DNA of 64,000 nt from Roseibium sp. MMSF_3544 (lineage in GTDB: Bacteria; Pseudomonadota; Alphaproteobacteria; Rhizobiales; Stappiaceae). This document shows positions 37,507-47,104 of this stretch, piece by piece. The notes below the pieces were generated by a model, which searched no databases, was not told the origin of the DNA, and saw only the letters and a list, made by a program, of their open reading frames with translations. Both the position numbers and the translations under genes were made by a program. How positions within the stretch are numbered: the stretch's first letter is position 1; every line of letters begins with the position of its first letter. The stretch spans positions 124,001 to 188,000 of the forward strand of contig NZ_JASHKA010000002.1 in assembly GCF_030732845.1 (NCBI RefSeq). The letters are read 5' to 3'.

Positions 37507-38795
37507 TTATCACCGGAAGTCTGCTTATTGTCTGCTTGATGCTTCTTCTGGGCGTGAGCGTCTTTGTTGCGTTCGGATCTGTTCTGATTTTCATCGCTTT
37601 GGTCGGGGACCAGTCCATTTCGGGTTACCTGCCGACAGGGGCGACCGGGGTCAGGTCACTCGTGTTGCTTGCCATTCCGCTGTTCATGATCGCCGGCGGC
37701 ATCATGGAGAAGGGCAGGATAGCCGCGCCACTTGTGTCGTTGGCCGAGATGTTCATCGGCCATATCAAAGGTGGGTTGAGTGCAGCGGGTGTTCTGGCCT
37801 GTGGTGTGTTCGGTTCGATCTCCGGAAGCGCGAACGCGACACTCACCTGTATCGGCGGGATCATGATGCCGCACCTGGTGCGGAACAAATACCCGGCCGG
37901 GCAGTCCGCCGCGCTCATTGTTTGCGCCAGCCCTTTAGGACTGCTGATCCCGCCAAGTGCGTCGCACATTCTTTATGGCTGGGTTGCCCAGCAACACGTT
38001 CTGAAGTGCTTCCTGTCCACGGTGATCCCGGCGATCATTTTGATCACGCTGCTGATCATCACCAATCAGTTCATGCTGCGGAAATACGACAATATCCAAC
38101 TCAAGGACCGCCCCAAACCGTTCATCCCCACGTTCATAGGCGAGGGGCGCCTGGCGGGGCCGGCCCTGATGATGCCGGTGATCATCCTGGGTGGCATCTA
38201 CGGCGGCATCATGACCCCGACCGAAGCGGCCGGGATCGCCGTTGTCTATGCAATCCCGATTGCAATCTACTTTTATCGCGGACTTACGTGGAAATCATTG
38301 GCCCAGACCGTCGGCAATTCCGGCGTGACCATCGGCGTTGTGATGGTGATGATCTTCATGGTGCTGATCGTTTCCGACAACCTGATCGCTCAGGGCGCTC
38401 CGCAGCTTGCAAAGGAACTGGTTTATTCGGTTTCGGACAATCCAATCGTCATTCTTTTGATGATCAACGTCGTGATGATTTTGATCGGAATGCTCATGGA
38501 CGACATTTCCGGACTGTTGCTGGCAACACCCATCCTGCTTCCGATTGCTCAAAGCGTTGGTGTTGATCCGATCCATTTCGCTGCCATCATTGGCGTCAAT
38601 CTCGGCATGGCAAACATCACTCCACCGACGGCACCCTTGCTCTATCTCGGTGCCCAGATTTGTGACACGCCGGTCTCCAAGATGCTTTGGCCGACACTGG
38701 TGTTCATCGTTTTTGCGTGGTTGCCGACGCTGATACTGACCACGTTCGTACCCGAACTCGCGCTTTGGCTGCCTGACCTGCTGCTTGGACGATAA
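37503..38795 (+). CDS. TRAP transporter large permease (DctM)
   Basis: Multi-span DctM subunit (430 residues). PLFMIAGGIMEKGRIA, SGSANATLTCIGGIMMP and PPSASHILYGWVAQQ are typical signatures. It forms a tripartite transporter with the two preceding genes and is inside the BKACE locus, suggesting import of its substrate. Confidence 0.93.
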   Translation: MIITGSLLIVCLMLLLGVSVFVAFGSVLIFIALVGDQSISGYLPTGATGVRSLVLLAIPLFMIAGGIMEKGRIAAPLVSLAEMFIGHIKGGLSAAGVLACGVFGSISGSANATLTCIGGIMMPHLVRNKYPAGQSAALIVCASPLGLLIPPSASHILYGWVAQQHVLKCFLSTVIPAIILITLLIITNQFMLRKYDNIQLKDRPKPFIPTFIGEGRLAGPALMMPVIILGGIYGGIMTPTEAAGIAVVYAIPIAIYFYRGLTWKSLAQTVGNSGVTIGVVMVMIFMVLIVSDNLIAQGAPQLAKELVYSVSDNPIVILLMINVVMILIGMLMDDISGLLLATPILLPIAQSVGVDPIHFAAIIGVNLGMANITPPTAPLLYLGAQICDTPVSKMLWPTLVFIVFAWLPTLILTTFVPELALWLPDLLLGR

Positions 38796-38823
38796 GCGCA
38801 AGTGCCGAAAACGGAGAAGAAAA

Positions 38824-39234
38824 GTGTATAAGAAGGTAATTGTGGCGCTTTCGCTGGAGCACGGGATTAGCGATCTTGCACTCACGGTCGCCCGAAGCCT
38901 GGTTTCTGAGGATGGGGCGATCACGGCAGCTCATGTTTATGAGCCGCCCAACAGCTCGATCCTTGTCTACCTAGATGAAGAGGTTGTCGAAAAGTCGCAG
39001 CAAAGGGCGAAAGACAAGCTTGGAGACCGGGTCAAGGATGAGCCTGACATCACGTCGGTCCTGCTTGAGGGACAATCTGCCGGTTACACAATCACCGAAT
39101 ACGCGAACACCCACGATGCGGACTGTATCGTGATCGGCTCGCATCGTCCTGGCGTGAAAGATTTTTTCCTCGGTTCGACCGCCGCGCGGGTCGTGCGTCA
39201 TGCACACTGCTCTGTCCATGTCCTGCGTGTCTGA
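38824..39234 (+). CDS. Universal stress protein (UspA family)
   Basis: Single-domain ATP-binding Usp (136 residues). The nucleotide loop IGSHRPGVKDFFLGSTAARV matches G-2x-G-9x-G(S/T). A GTG at 38824 is used, with GGAG upstream; VYKKVIVALS matches the usual first strand. Small Usp genes commonly end TRAP operons and may modulate transport. Confidence 0.87.
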   Translation: MYKKVIVALSLEHGISDLALTVARSLVSEDGAITAAHVYEPPNSSILVYLDEEVVEKSQQRAKDKLGDRVKDEPDITSVLLEGQSAGYTITEYANTHDADCIVIGSHRPGVKDFFLGSTAARVVRHAHCSVHVLRV

Positions 39235-39339
39235 GCGACTTCCAGCTTCTGCCAGTGTTATGAAACAGAGCCGTTCATTCGATCTAACCCACAACAGGTA
39301 ACCGAGCCGGCATCGGGACGTCTGAGATAGAGGAGAATT

Positions 39340-40692
39340 ATGTCGGGCCCTAACTCAAAAATTCTGCATCGGATCATAGGTGCGAAGGTACCGCAGATCG
39401 TATCAAGTTCCGGGATCCATCTTCGTGATGCGAGCGGGCGGGACATTGTCGATGCATCAGGTGGAGCGGCTGTGGCTTGTCTGGGCCATTCCCACCCGAA
39501 GATCATTGCTGCGATGGAAGCCCAGATGGCATCTGTCTGCTACGTGCACAGCGGCAGCTTCACCACTCCGATTGTCGAGGAACTGGGACGGGTCATGGCC
39601 GAAAATGCACCGGACACGATCAATCACACCTATCTTGTGAGTGGCGGGTCGGAGGCGGTTGAGTCGGCCATCAAGCTGGCACGGCAATATCATGTAGAAA
39701 CCGGTTCACCGGACCGCCGCCATATCATCGCGCGGCGCCAAAGCTACCATGGCAATACCTTCGGTGCCTTGTCGGCAAGCGGCCATCGCGCGCGCCGCAA
39801 GATTTATGAGCCGATGCTCGTACCATTTCATCATGTCGATCCCTGCTACTTCTATCGACACGCCGAATCCGGAGAAACACCCGAGGACTACGGCCGTCGT
39901 GCCGCGGACAGCCTTGAGGTAAAGATTGCCGAACTTGGCACCGAGAATGTGGCTGCTTTCATTGCAGAGACCGTCGTCGGAGCAACCCTTGGAGCTGCAA
40001 CAGCGGAAGCAGGCTATTTTCGCCGCATTCGAGAAATCTGCGACAAGCACAACGTTCTGCTCATTCTGGACGAGGTGATGTCGGGTCTCGGGCGCACGGG
40101 CACGATGCACGCCTTCGAGCAGGAAGGGATCGTCCCGGATATGGTCACTTTGGCGAAGGGTCTCGCTGGAGGTTATCAACCGATCGGCGCGGTGATGATT
40201 GAAGATCGTGTCTATGGCGCGCTCGCCCGGGGCAGCCGCGCGTTTCAGCATGGCCTGACCTATTCGGGCCACCCGGTTGCTGCCGCCGCCGCGCTTGCGG
40301 TCCAGCAAGAAATCGCGGAACAGAACCTACTCTCAAACGTTGGCGAGATGGGAAATAGGCTTGCGAGCGGGCTCAAAACCCGGCTTGAGGCTCACCCTTA
40401 TGTTGGCCATTTCAGAGGCAGAGGGCTTTTGCAGGCCTTTGAATTGGTTGCCGATCGCGACACAAAAGCCCCCTTCGATGCTTCGCTGAAAATAAACGAA
40501 CGCCTGAAAGATACGGCGATGGATCTGGGGCTCATGATCTATCCGAGTGGTGGATGCGCGGATGGTGTGAATGGCGACCACCTTTTGATCGCCCCGCCCT
40601 TCAATGTCACGGCGGACGAAATAGACAAGATCGTGGATCTGGTCGGCCTGACTGTGGATCAAGTCTTCAGCGAAATCTCATTTGAGAAGTGA
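39340..40692 (+). CDS. Class III aminotransferase
   Basis: PLP-dependent omega-type aminotransferase (450 residues). SGGSEAVESAIKLARQY, LILDEVMSGLGRTGTM and TLAKGLAGGYQPIGAV (with the Schiff-base Lys) are the conserved elements. It follows the Usp gene after about 105 bases and precedes an M20 deacylase. The amino donor is not predictable; ectoine/diaminobutyrate, GABA or beta-alanine-type substrates are possible. Confidence 0.9.
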   Translation: MSGPNSKILHRIIGAKVPQIVSSSGIHLRDASGRDIVDASGGAAVACLGHSHPKIIAAMEAQMASVCYVHSGSFTTPIVEELGRVMAENAPDTINHTYLVSGGSEAVESAIKLARQYHVETGSPDRRHIIARRQSYHGNTFGALSASGHRARRKIYEPMLVPFHHVDPCYFYRHAESGETPEDYGRRAADSLEVKIAELGTENVAAFIAETVVGATLGAATAEAGYFRRIREICDKHNVLLILDEVMSGLGRTGTMHAFEQEGIVPDMVTLAKGLAGGYQPIGAVMIEDRVYGALARGSRAFQHGLTYSGHPVAAAAALAVQQEIAEQNLLSNVGEMGNRLASGLKTRLEAHPYVGHFRGRGLLQAFELVADRDTKAPFDASLKINERLKDTAMDLGLMIYPSGGCADGVNGDHLLIAPPFNVTADEIDKIVDLVGLTVDQVFSEISFEK

Positions 40693-40744
40693 ACATGAAC
40701 CGCACCGGTTCATAGAGCAGTGCGCGCGGTTTGTTTGAGGTGCC

Positions 40745-42037
40745 ATGGATAGCGAACTGAAAACGAAAATCATACACGCCGTCGATGCCGGCTTCGAGCG
40801 GCAGCTCGAGTTTCTGAAGGCGTTGACTGCTGAGCCGTCGACACGCGGCAACGAACAGTCTGCGCAAGCGTTAATGGAAGATGCGCTTCGAGCACGAGGG
40901 TATGATGTCGATCGCTGGCTAATCGATGTGAATGACATTGCCCATCTGCCTGGGTTTTCGCCAGTTCACGGAAACTATGAGGATGCCGTCAATGTTGTTG
41001 GAAGCCATCTCAGCCGCACGCAGAAAGGAAACAGTCTGATCCTGAACGGGCACATCGATGTTGTCCCCGTTGGCCCTCTGGATATGTGGCACACCGCACC
41101 CTTTAAGCCAGTCATCGACGGTAAGTGGATGCACGGGCGCGGGGCTGGCGACATGAAAGCGGGGCTGACTGCGAACCTCTTTGCGCTTGATGCGCTTCGT
41201 GAATTGAAGTTTCAGCCCGCTGCGAATGTCTATGTGCAATCGGTTGTCGAAGAAGAATGCACCGGCAACGGCGCGCTTGCGTGTCTTCAGCGTGGTTACA
41301 AGGCCGATGCTGCACTAATTCCGGAGCCTTTTGATGAGGTGCTGACCAGTGCACAGGTGGGTGTGTTGTGGTTTCAGGTTCATCTGAGAGGTGCCCCAAT
41401 GCACGTTGCCTATGCGGAAAAGGGCGGTAATGCGATCGACGCTGCAATGCCGATTATTGCTGCGCTCCACGCGATGGAAGAGCGCTGGAACGAAGCTGAT
41501 CGCAGGCATCCGGAATATGCTGCACACACCCATGCCCTGAACCTGAATGTGGGCAAGATCGCTGGCGGTGACTGGACGAGTTCTGTTCCTGCCTGGTGTA
41601 CGTTGGACATTCGCATGGGGTTGTTTCCGGGCCAGGATTTGGCGACAGCCAAGGCCGAGATCGAAGCCACCATTCGTGAGGTTGCCCGATCCCAGGCATT
41701 TTTAAGGTCCAACCCGCCGGAAGTCGTCTATCACGGGTTCCAGGCCGAGGGGTATGCACTCTCCGATGACAGATCGCCCAAGGCGAAGGCGGCAATCGGC
41801 GCGCTTGCATCAGCCCATCGCACCGTGCTTGGCACTTCACTTGAAAGCCGTCCGTCTACCGCGACAACCGATGCACGTTTCTTTGGGCTTTATGCCGAAA
41901 TCCCCGCGCTTGTCTATGGCCCCACAGCCGAAGCAATCCACGGCTTCAATGAACGCGTCGATCTGGAATCGTTGCGCCGTGTTACGCAAACCACGGCACT
42001 CTTTGTTGCCGAGTGGTGCGGTCTTGAACAATCTTGA
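40745..42037 (+). CDS. ArgE/DapE family M20 deacylase
   Basis: Zinc-dependent amidohydrolase of the M20 family (430 residues). NGHIDVVPVG supplies the first zinc His and general Asp, GRGAGDMKAG the bridging Asp, and VVEEECTGNGA the catalytic Glu-Glu. It would remove an acyl group from an N-acyl amino acid, giving a free amine for the aminotransferase upstream. Exact substrate unknown. Confidence 0.88.
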   Translation: MDSELKTKIIHAVDAGFERQLEFLKALTAEPSTRGNEQSAQALMEDALRARGYDVDRWLIDVNDIAHLPGFSPVHGNYEDAVNVVGSHLSRTQKGNSLILNGHIDVVPVGPLDMWHTAPFKPVIDGKWMHGRGAGDMKAGLTANLFALDALRELKFQPAANVYVQSVVEEECTGNGALACLQRGYKADAALIPEPFDEVLTSAQVGVLWFQVHLRGAPMHVAYAEKGGNAIDAAMPIIAALHAMEERWNEADRRHPEYAAHTHALNLNVGKIAGGDWTSSVPAWCTLDIRMGLFPGQDLATAKAEIEATIREVARSQAFLRSNPPEVVYHGFQAEGYALSDDRSPKAKAAIGALASAHRTVLGTSLESRPSTATTDARFFGLYAEIPALVYGPTAEAIHGFNERVDLESLRRVTQTTALFVAEWCGLEQS

Positions 42038-42097
42038 CGCCGGAGACTTTCTTTTCGAAGAAAAGGGGATCTGAGCCCCGTGTCGTTCACACGGACC

Positions 42098-42661
42098 TTA
42101 ACTGGCGCCAGTTTCGATGAGTTGAACCAGGCGCCGCATTCTGGAGCCGGCGAGGTGGACGTTATCAAGCACCGCTTCGTCGATCTCGTCGCTTTCCGAC
42201 AATTCCGCTGGACCACCAAGGCTGTTTTCCAACGCCTCGTTCCTTGAGCTGACGTCCAGTCGATGGGTCGTTTCGCGTAACCGGTCTGAGAGAAAGAGGG
42301 CCAAAGCCCGGTATAGGCGGGCGGCAAAGGCAATGTCCGTTTGAAGGCGGTCATGGATCAGAGGCAGAGAAATTGACAGATATCGTCCTGGCTGTTCAGC
42401 AATCACGGATGTCGACGGCGGCTTCTTTTCGACCAGCGACATCTCCCCGACAACATCACCTGCACCAAGACTGGCAACGGCGGGACCTTCTCCCAGAAAA
42501 ACCCCGAACTTGCCTTCCAGCAAAATATGGAAGTGTGTCAGAGGCACGCCCGCGTCGACCAACTTGTCGCCGACCTCAATTGCGTGAACTTTCCCCTCGG
42601 ACGCAAACCAGACCACGTCTTCTTCATTCAGGCTGCCCAAGATATAGAGGACTTTTTTCAT
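42098..42661 (-). CDS. Cyclic nucleotide-binding domain protein (Crp-like sensor without clear DNA-binding domain)
   Basis: The first ~120 residues form a cNMP-binding fold (GKFGVFLGEGPAVASLGAGDVVGEMSLVEKKP, quoted in part: GAGDVVGEMSLVEKKPPS), with a helical tail and no winged helix. The conserved phosphate-binding Arg is not obvious. ATG at 42661 has GAGGAG upstream; 26 bases separate it from the ABC exporter stop, so it is the last gene of the exporter operon. It may regulate export or sense a nucleotide; this is inference. Confidence 0.75.
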   Translation of the reverse strand: MKKVLYILGSLNEEDVVWFASEGKVHAIEVGDKLVDAGVPLTHFHILLEGKFGVFLGEGPAVASLGAGDVVGEMSLVEKKPPSTSVIAEQPGRYLSISLPLIHDRLQTDIAFAARLYRALALFLSDRLRETTHRLDVSSRNEALENSLGGPAELSESDEIDEAVLDNVHLAGSRMRRLVQLIETGAS

Positions 42662-42687
42662 TATCTGGCTCCTCTGCCAAATCCGGT

Positions 42688-44937
42688 TCAAACCGTTTGC
42701 CGCTTCGCCATCTTATGGAACAAGGGGCTGGTTTCGAGGAGTTCTTCAAAAGAACCGTTTGCCTTGATGCGCCCGTCGTCCATGAGAAAGATCCTGTCGG
42801 CGTTCCTGATGGTGCTCAATCGATGGGCGATCACTATTCGGGTGATATTGAGTTTCTCCAAACTCTCGGTCACGACCGCTTGCGTTCTGTTGTCGAGCGC
42901 ACTGGTCGCCTCGTCGAGAAACAAAATGGCCGGATTGAGAACCAGGGCCCTTGCGATCAGAACTCTTTGCCTTTGGCCTCCCGAAAGGCTTGACCCACCT
43001 TCGGTAAGGGGTGTGTGCAAGCCCATTGGAAACGCCTTGAGATCACTTTCCAAGCCGGCCGCCAAACATGCTTCCAGACAGCGTTCGTGATCGATATTCG
43101 TTGCACCGCGAATGTTGTCCAGAATTGTTCCGGCGTGGACTTTTCCGTTCTGCGTCACAACGCCGATCTGCCGTCGAAGCAGGGGCAGATCAAGTTTTGA
43201 GATGTCCTGATTGTCGAACGTGATCGTTCCGGAAAAGGGCTTTTCCAACCCAAGCATCAAGCGCATGACCGTCGACTTGCCGGAGCCGGAAGAGCCGACG
43301 ATGGCGACGTGCTCGCCTGCCTCAATCTTGAAGGAGACACCCTTGATGACTTCCAGGCCTTCCAGATAACCAAATCTGACCGATGAGAGTTCGATGGAAC
43401 CCTTCAGCTTTTTGGGTTTTGCAGCCTGGTGCCCCACTTCCGGCTCCGTTTGCAAGATAACCTGACCGCGTTTCCATTCCGGCTGCAAGGCAACGAGGTC
43501 CAGCGCCAGTGTCGCCAGTCCCTGGAACGCGAATTGAAAGCTCCCGAAGGCTGCCAGAAAGGCTATGAAAGTCCCCGCCGAGCTCTGTGAAGAAGACCCG
43601 AGAATGCTCGCGGAGAACAGGGCAATCAGGCCGAAGCCGGCATAAAGCTCAAGGAAGCCGGCAAACTGTCCGGAGCGATGTTGCGTGCGCAAGATGGCTG
43701 CCTGGGAACTGGCAAACTTGTCCGCCCAACGGGCGAGGAACCGGACTTCGCTGGCGGAGGCCCGCAACTTCGCGATGCCGGTAAACACCTGAAAGACGTA
43801 GCCGGAAAGCCAGCCGCTGAGCTCTGCGATTTTCAGATGATCTCGTCTCAGATAAAGGCCGAGAGAGATACTTGCAGCAACGAGAATTATGACATAGCCG
43901 AGGGCGATGAAGGCGAGCTGCGGGCTATAGAAGTACATCAGCGCGAAGTAAAACCCCGAAAAAATAATCGTAACCAGACTGTTCAGTACGATCGAAACGC
44001 ACATCTCGCGCAAAGAAAGAAGCCCATGATACCGGGCTTGCAGGTCTCCGGAGGAGTGGGTGTTGAAGAAGCTGACAGGAAGGGCAAGCAGCGTGTTCCA
44101 GATTGCAGAGGCAAACAGTTGCTTCGATTTGCCATTGGCCCGAAGGACCAATCGCTGTCTGGTAACCGAAAGCAGATAGTTGAGCACCGCAATGACCGCC
44201 AAAGCCACCCCGAGTTGAGAGAGCATGTTCCGCTCAAGACCCGGGATTAGCGTGTCGACAACGACTGCGGTGGCAATCGGAACCAGGGTCCCCAGAGCTG
44301 CAATCAAACCCCCGAAGATTGCCGCGCCGATCAGTTCTGAACGGATCGAAGGCAGAATGAACCAGGCCAGCGACAAGGGGGAGCTGATGTTTTGCGGCAA
44401 GCTGGGATGAATTTCAAAGGCGATGGGCTTTAGTTGCCGGGCGATCTTTTCGGTTACCTTGATCGGTTCGGGATTACCGGGAGCAACAAGGTCGTAGCCG
44501 CCTGACCGGCGCCGAATGAGGGCAACAGCCGATTGTTCTTCTGAAGCTGCTCCATCGCTTTCGGCAGCTTCAATCATCAGGCCCGCAAGGTTTCCATGGT
44601 CCTTCTCCCACCAATTGGCGGGAAGAACGATTTGCCGCGTTCTAGCGCCGAAAACATGCGCAGCATCTTGAATTGTAACCGTGCTAAGGCCGCTGAACGC
44701 GGATCGGGTGCGCGGAACCGCCTCGAGCCCATTGGCTCTGAATATCAGGTCGACGACTTGCGCCTGTTCAGGCAAATCCTGTCTGAAAGTGACCTTTCCA
44801 AGACGCTCGACAACTCGATCAAGGCGGGAAAAACTTCTTTCAAGACGGTCCGATTGACTGAGCTTCGCAGGCCGGGCCGCCTCCAGGCTCGCCGCTTCGG
44901 AACCGCTTCGTTTGTCCTGATCGGGCTGTTGCAACAT
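42688..44937 (-). CDS. ABC exporter (NHLM-type second ABC, permease + ATPase)
   Basis: Fused exporter of 749 residues. Residues 1-180 form an N-terminal domain without peptidase residues, followed by a six-span membrane domain (about 200-480). The ATPase contains VGSSGSGKSTVMR, LSGGQRQRVLIARA and ILFLDEATSALD. The arrangement matches the second exporter (NHLM_micro_ABC2 type) of bacteriocin-like systems. It follows the C39 exporter after 6 bases, so the two probably work as a pair. Confidence 0.88.
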   Translation of the reverse strand: MLQQPDQDKRSGSEAASLEAARPAKLSQSDRLERSFSRLDRVVERLGKVTFRQDLPEQAQVVDLIFRANGLEAVPRTRSAFSGLSTVTIQDAAHVFGARTRQIVLPANWWEKDHGNLAGLMIEAAESDGAASEEQSAVALIRRRSGGYDLVAPGNPEPIKVTEKIARQLKPIAFEIHPSLPQNISSPLSLAWFILPSIRSELIGAAIFGGLIAALGTLVPIATAVVVDTLIPGLERNMLSQLGVALAVIAVLNYLLSVTRQRLVLRANGKSKQLFASAIWNTLLALPVSFFNTHSSGDLQARYHGLLSLREMCVSIVLNSLVTIIFSGFYFALMYFYSPQLAFIALGYVIILVAASISLGLYLRRDHLKIAELSGWLSGYVFQVFTGIAKLRASASEVRFLARWADKFASSQAAILRTQHRSGQFAGFLELYAGFGLIALFSASILGSSSQSSAGTFIAFLAAFGSFQFAFQGLATLALDLVALQPEWKRGQVILQTEPEVGHQAAKPKKLKGSIELSSVRFGYLEGLEVIKGVSFKIEAGEHVAIVGSSGSGKSTVMRLMLGLEKPFSGTITFDNQDISKLDLPLLRRQIGVVTQNGKVHAGTILDNIRGATNIDHERCLEACLAAGLESDLKAFPMGLHTPLTEGGSSLSGGQRQRVLIARALVLNPAILFLDEATSALDNRTQAVVTESLEKLNITRIVIAHRLSTIRNADRIFLMDDGRIKANGSFEELLETSPLFHKMAKRQTV

Positions 44938-44943
44938 GGTCTG

Positions 44944-47100
44944 CTAGGCCTCGATCAGTTCTGCGTAGCGATTGTTCAATGCAATCAGCTCGTCATGGGT
45001 GCCACGTTCCGCCACGTTGCCGTTATCGAGAACCAGTATCTCATCGCAGTCGCGAATGGTGCTCAGTCTGTGGGCAATCACAACGAGAGTGATGCCGCGC
45101 GCCTTGATGGCACGCATGATATCCACCTCGCAGATTGCATCCAGTGCGCTGGTTGCCTCGTCCAGAACGAGAATGTCCGGGTTTGTCGCCAGGGCGCGCG
45201 CAATTTCCAGCCGCTGTCTTTGTCCTCCCGAGAAGTTCACACCATCCTGTGCGACGAGGCTGTCATACCCGCCGGCGCGCGACGAAATGACGTCGTGAAT
45301 CTGAGCGTCCTTGGCAGCTACTATGATCTGCTCCTCTGAGAGCGTTTCGTCCCACATGGACACGTTTTCCCGGACGGAGCCTTCAAACAAGACAATCTCC
45401 TGGTCCAGATAGGAGACGCAATTCGCCAACTTGTTTCGAGGCCAGGACCGGATTGGCATTCCCCCGATCCGGACCTCTCCGGCTGTCGGCGTCAGAAGTC
45501 CAGCCACCAGGCGGCCGATTGTCGACTTGCCCGATCCGGATGCGCCCACGAGCGCGACACTGCCACCAGGCGCTACACTAAGGGAGAAACCCTCTATGAG
45601 CGGATCGGCCAGGGGCAGGTAGCCGAAGCTTATGTTTTCGACCTCAAGAGTTCCTGTATCTTCGGGGGCAATGCCTCGCTCAAGCGCCGGCTCAAAACGT
45701 CGGTCGACCGGATGGCGCACAACGTCTTCGATCCTGTCCGTGTAGGAGCGAATTTCCTGAAACGATGTCACCATGCCAGTGAGCGTGAGCAGGGGAGCGG
45801 AAAAGCTGACTGCCAGGCTTTGAAATGCAACCAGCGAGCCGATGGTCATCGATCCGTTCATGACCGCTCGCCCACCCAGCACAAGAATGGCGGCCGTTGT
45901 CAGCGCATTGAGCAGCACCGGAAGGTTTTGGGTCAGCAGAAGGCGTTTTCCCAGGTCCTGCTCGATATCGAGAATTTTTGTCTGAGAGCCTGCCCACCTT
46001 TGGAAGAAGGCATCTTCCGATCCTGCTGCCTTGTAGCTCTCCATGTCCGCCAGTCCGGACAAGGCCACGCCATGGAGTTTCCCGCCCTCAACCGACAGTT
46101 TGCGGTGGCCTTCGGCCGCTTGTTTTCCCGCCAGGACGACAGCAACAATGCTGAACAGGGAGAGCAAAACCACGCAGGCGGTGATGAGCGGGCTGTAACT
46201 CAACATCAGCCCCAGAAAAAACACGCCTGTGATCAGACTGAGGAAACTGGCAGCAATATCACCGGTAAGGAGCCCGGCAAGCCCCGTGCTCAGGTCAAGC
46301 CGTGTGGCAATGTCGCCGGCAAAGCGCGTTCCGAAAAACGCAATCGGAAGCTTCAGCAGATGAATGAACATCCTGCGTGTTTCCCGAACTGCCAATTGCG
46401 CATGCGCTTTGATGAGCTGAAGTCGTTGCAGCTCCGACAAAGCGAAGCGCAACAGAAATGTCAGCGCCATTCCCCCAAGCAGCGGCAAAAGCCAGTTGTC
46501 ATGGCCCTGGACAAGGATCTGGTCGACGAAAACGCTTGAGAAAATGGGAATGGCGAGCCCGGGCAGGATGAGCGCAAGGCTCGCGAGAAAAACGAAAAAG
46601 ATACTGCTTCGCAGCCCCTTCGTGCGTGCGAACAGTGCCTTTGCGAGACTTGGACGGTCGTCCGTCTTGACGAAGTCGGGACCGGGCTCGAACACAAGCA
46701 CGACCCCGGTGAACATCGCGTCGAAGCGTTCCTGATCCACCTTGCGTCTGCCATTGGCTGGATCATTGAGAAAAAAGTGCGTTTTGTTGAAGCCTTCCAG
46801 AACCAGGAAATGGCAAAAGTCGACAAAGATGATTGCCGGCAGCGAGATCTTTGCAAGCATGTCCGGCTCCGCCTTGAAGCCTTTCGCCGTCATGCCGTTT
46901 TGTCGTGCTGCTTTCAGGATATTGGTGGCCTTGGACCCGTCTCGCGAGACGCCGCATGCTTCGCGCAAGGTCTCCAGCGGCAGAAACCGGCCGTGATGTG
47001 CCAGGACCATGGAAAGGGAAGCTGCGCCACATTCTGCCGCTTCCATTTGCAGTACGGTTGGTACCTTTCGCCGATTACGCACCCAGCCCGGAAACCCCAC
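44944..47100 (-). CDS. C39 peptidase-containing ABC exporter (NHLM-type first ABC)
   Basis: Exporter that cleaves double-glycine-type leaders while exporting the peptide. N-terminal C39 domain: catalytic Cys in MEAAECGAAS, His in FCHFLVLEG and Asp in FFLNDPANG are all in place. Membrane domain and ATPase (GASGSGKSTIG, FSGGQRQRLEIARALA, ILVLDEATSALD) follow. GTG at 47100 is chosen, 4 bases beyond the HlyD stop; other starts at 47181 (overlapping) or GTG at 47082 are possible. The C39 region resembles the NHLM_micro_ABC1 family. Confidence 0.9.
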   Translation of the reverse strand: MGFPGWVRNRRKVPTVLQMEAAECGAASLSMVLAHHGRFLPLETLREACGVSRDGSKATNILKAARQNGMTAKGFKAEPDMLAKISLPAIIFVDFCHFLVLEGFNKTHFFLNDPANGRRKVDQERFDAMFTGVVLVFEPGPDFVKTDDRPSLAKALFARTKGLRSSIFFVFLASLALILPGLAIPIFSSVFVDQILVQGHDNWLLPLLGGMALTFLLRFALSELQRLQLIKAHAQLAVRETRRMFIHLLKLPIAFFGTRFAGDIATRLDLSTGLAGLLTGDIAASFLSLITGVFFLGLMLSYSPLITACVVLLSLFSIVAVVLAGKQAAEGHRKLSVEGGKLHGVALSGLADMESYKAAGSEDAFFQRWAGSQTKILDIEQDLGKRLLLTQNLPVLLNALTTAAILVLGGRAVMNGSMTIGSLVAFQSLAVSFSAPLLTLTGMVTSFQEIRSYTDRIEDVVRHPVDRRFEPALERGIAPEDTGTLEVENISFGYLPLADPLIEGFSLSVAPGGSVALVGASGSGKSTIGRLVAGLLTPTAGEVRIGGMPIRSWPRNKLANCVSYLDQEIVLFEGSVRENVSMWDETLSEEQIIVAAKDAQIHDVISSRAGGYDSLVAQDGVNFSGGQRQRLEIARALATNPDILVLDEATSALDAICEVDIMRAIKARGITLVVIAHRLSTIRDCDEILVLDNGNVAERGTHDELIALNNRYAELIEA

Positions 47101-47104
47101 CCGC

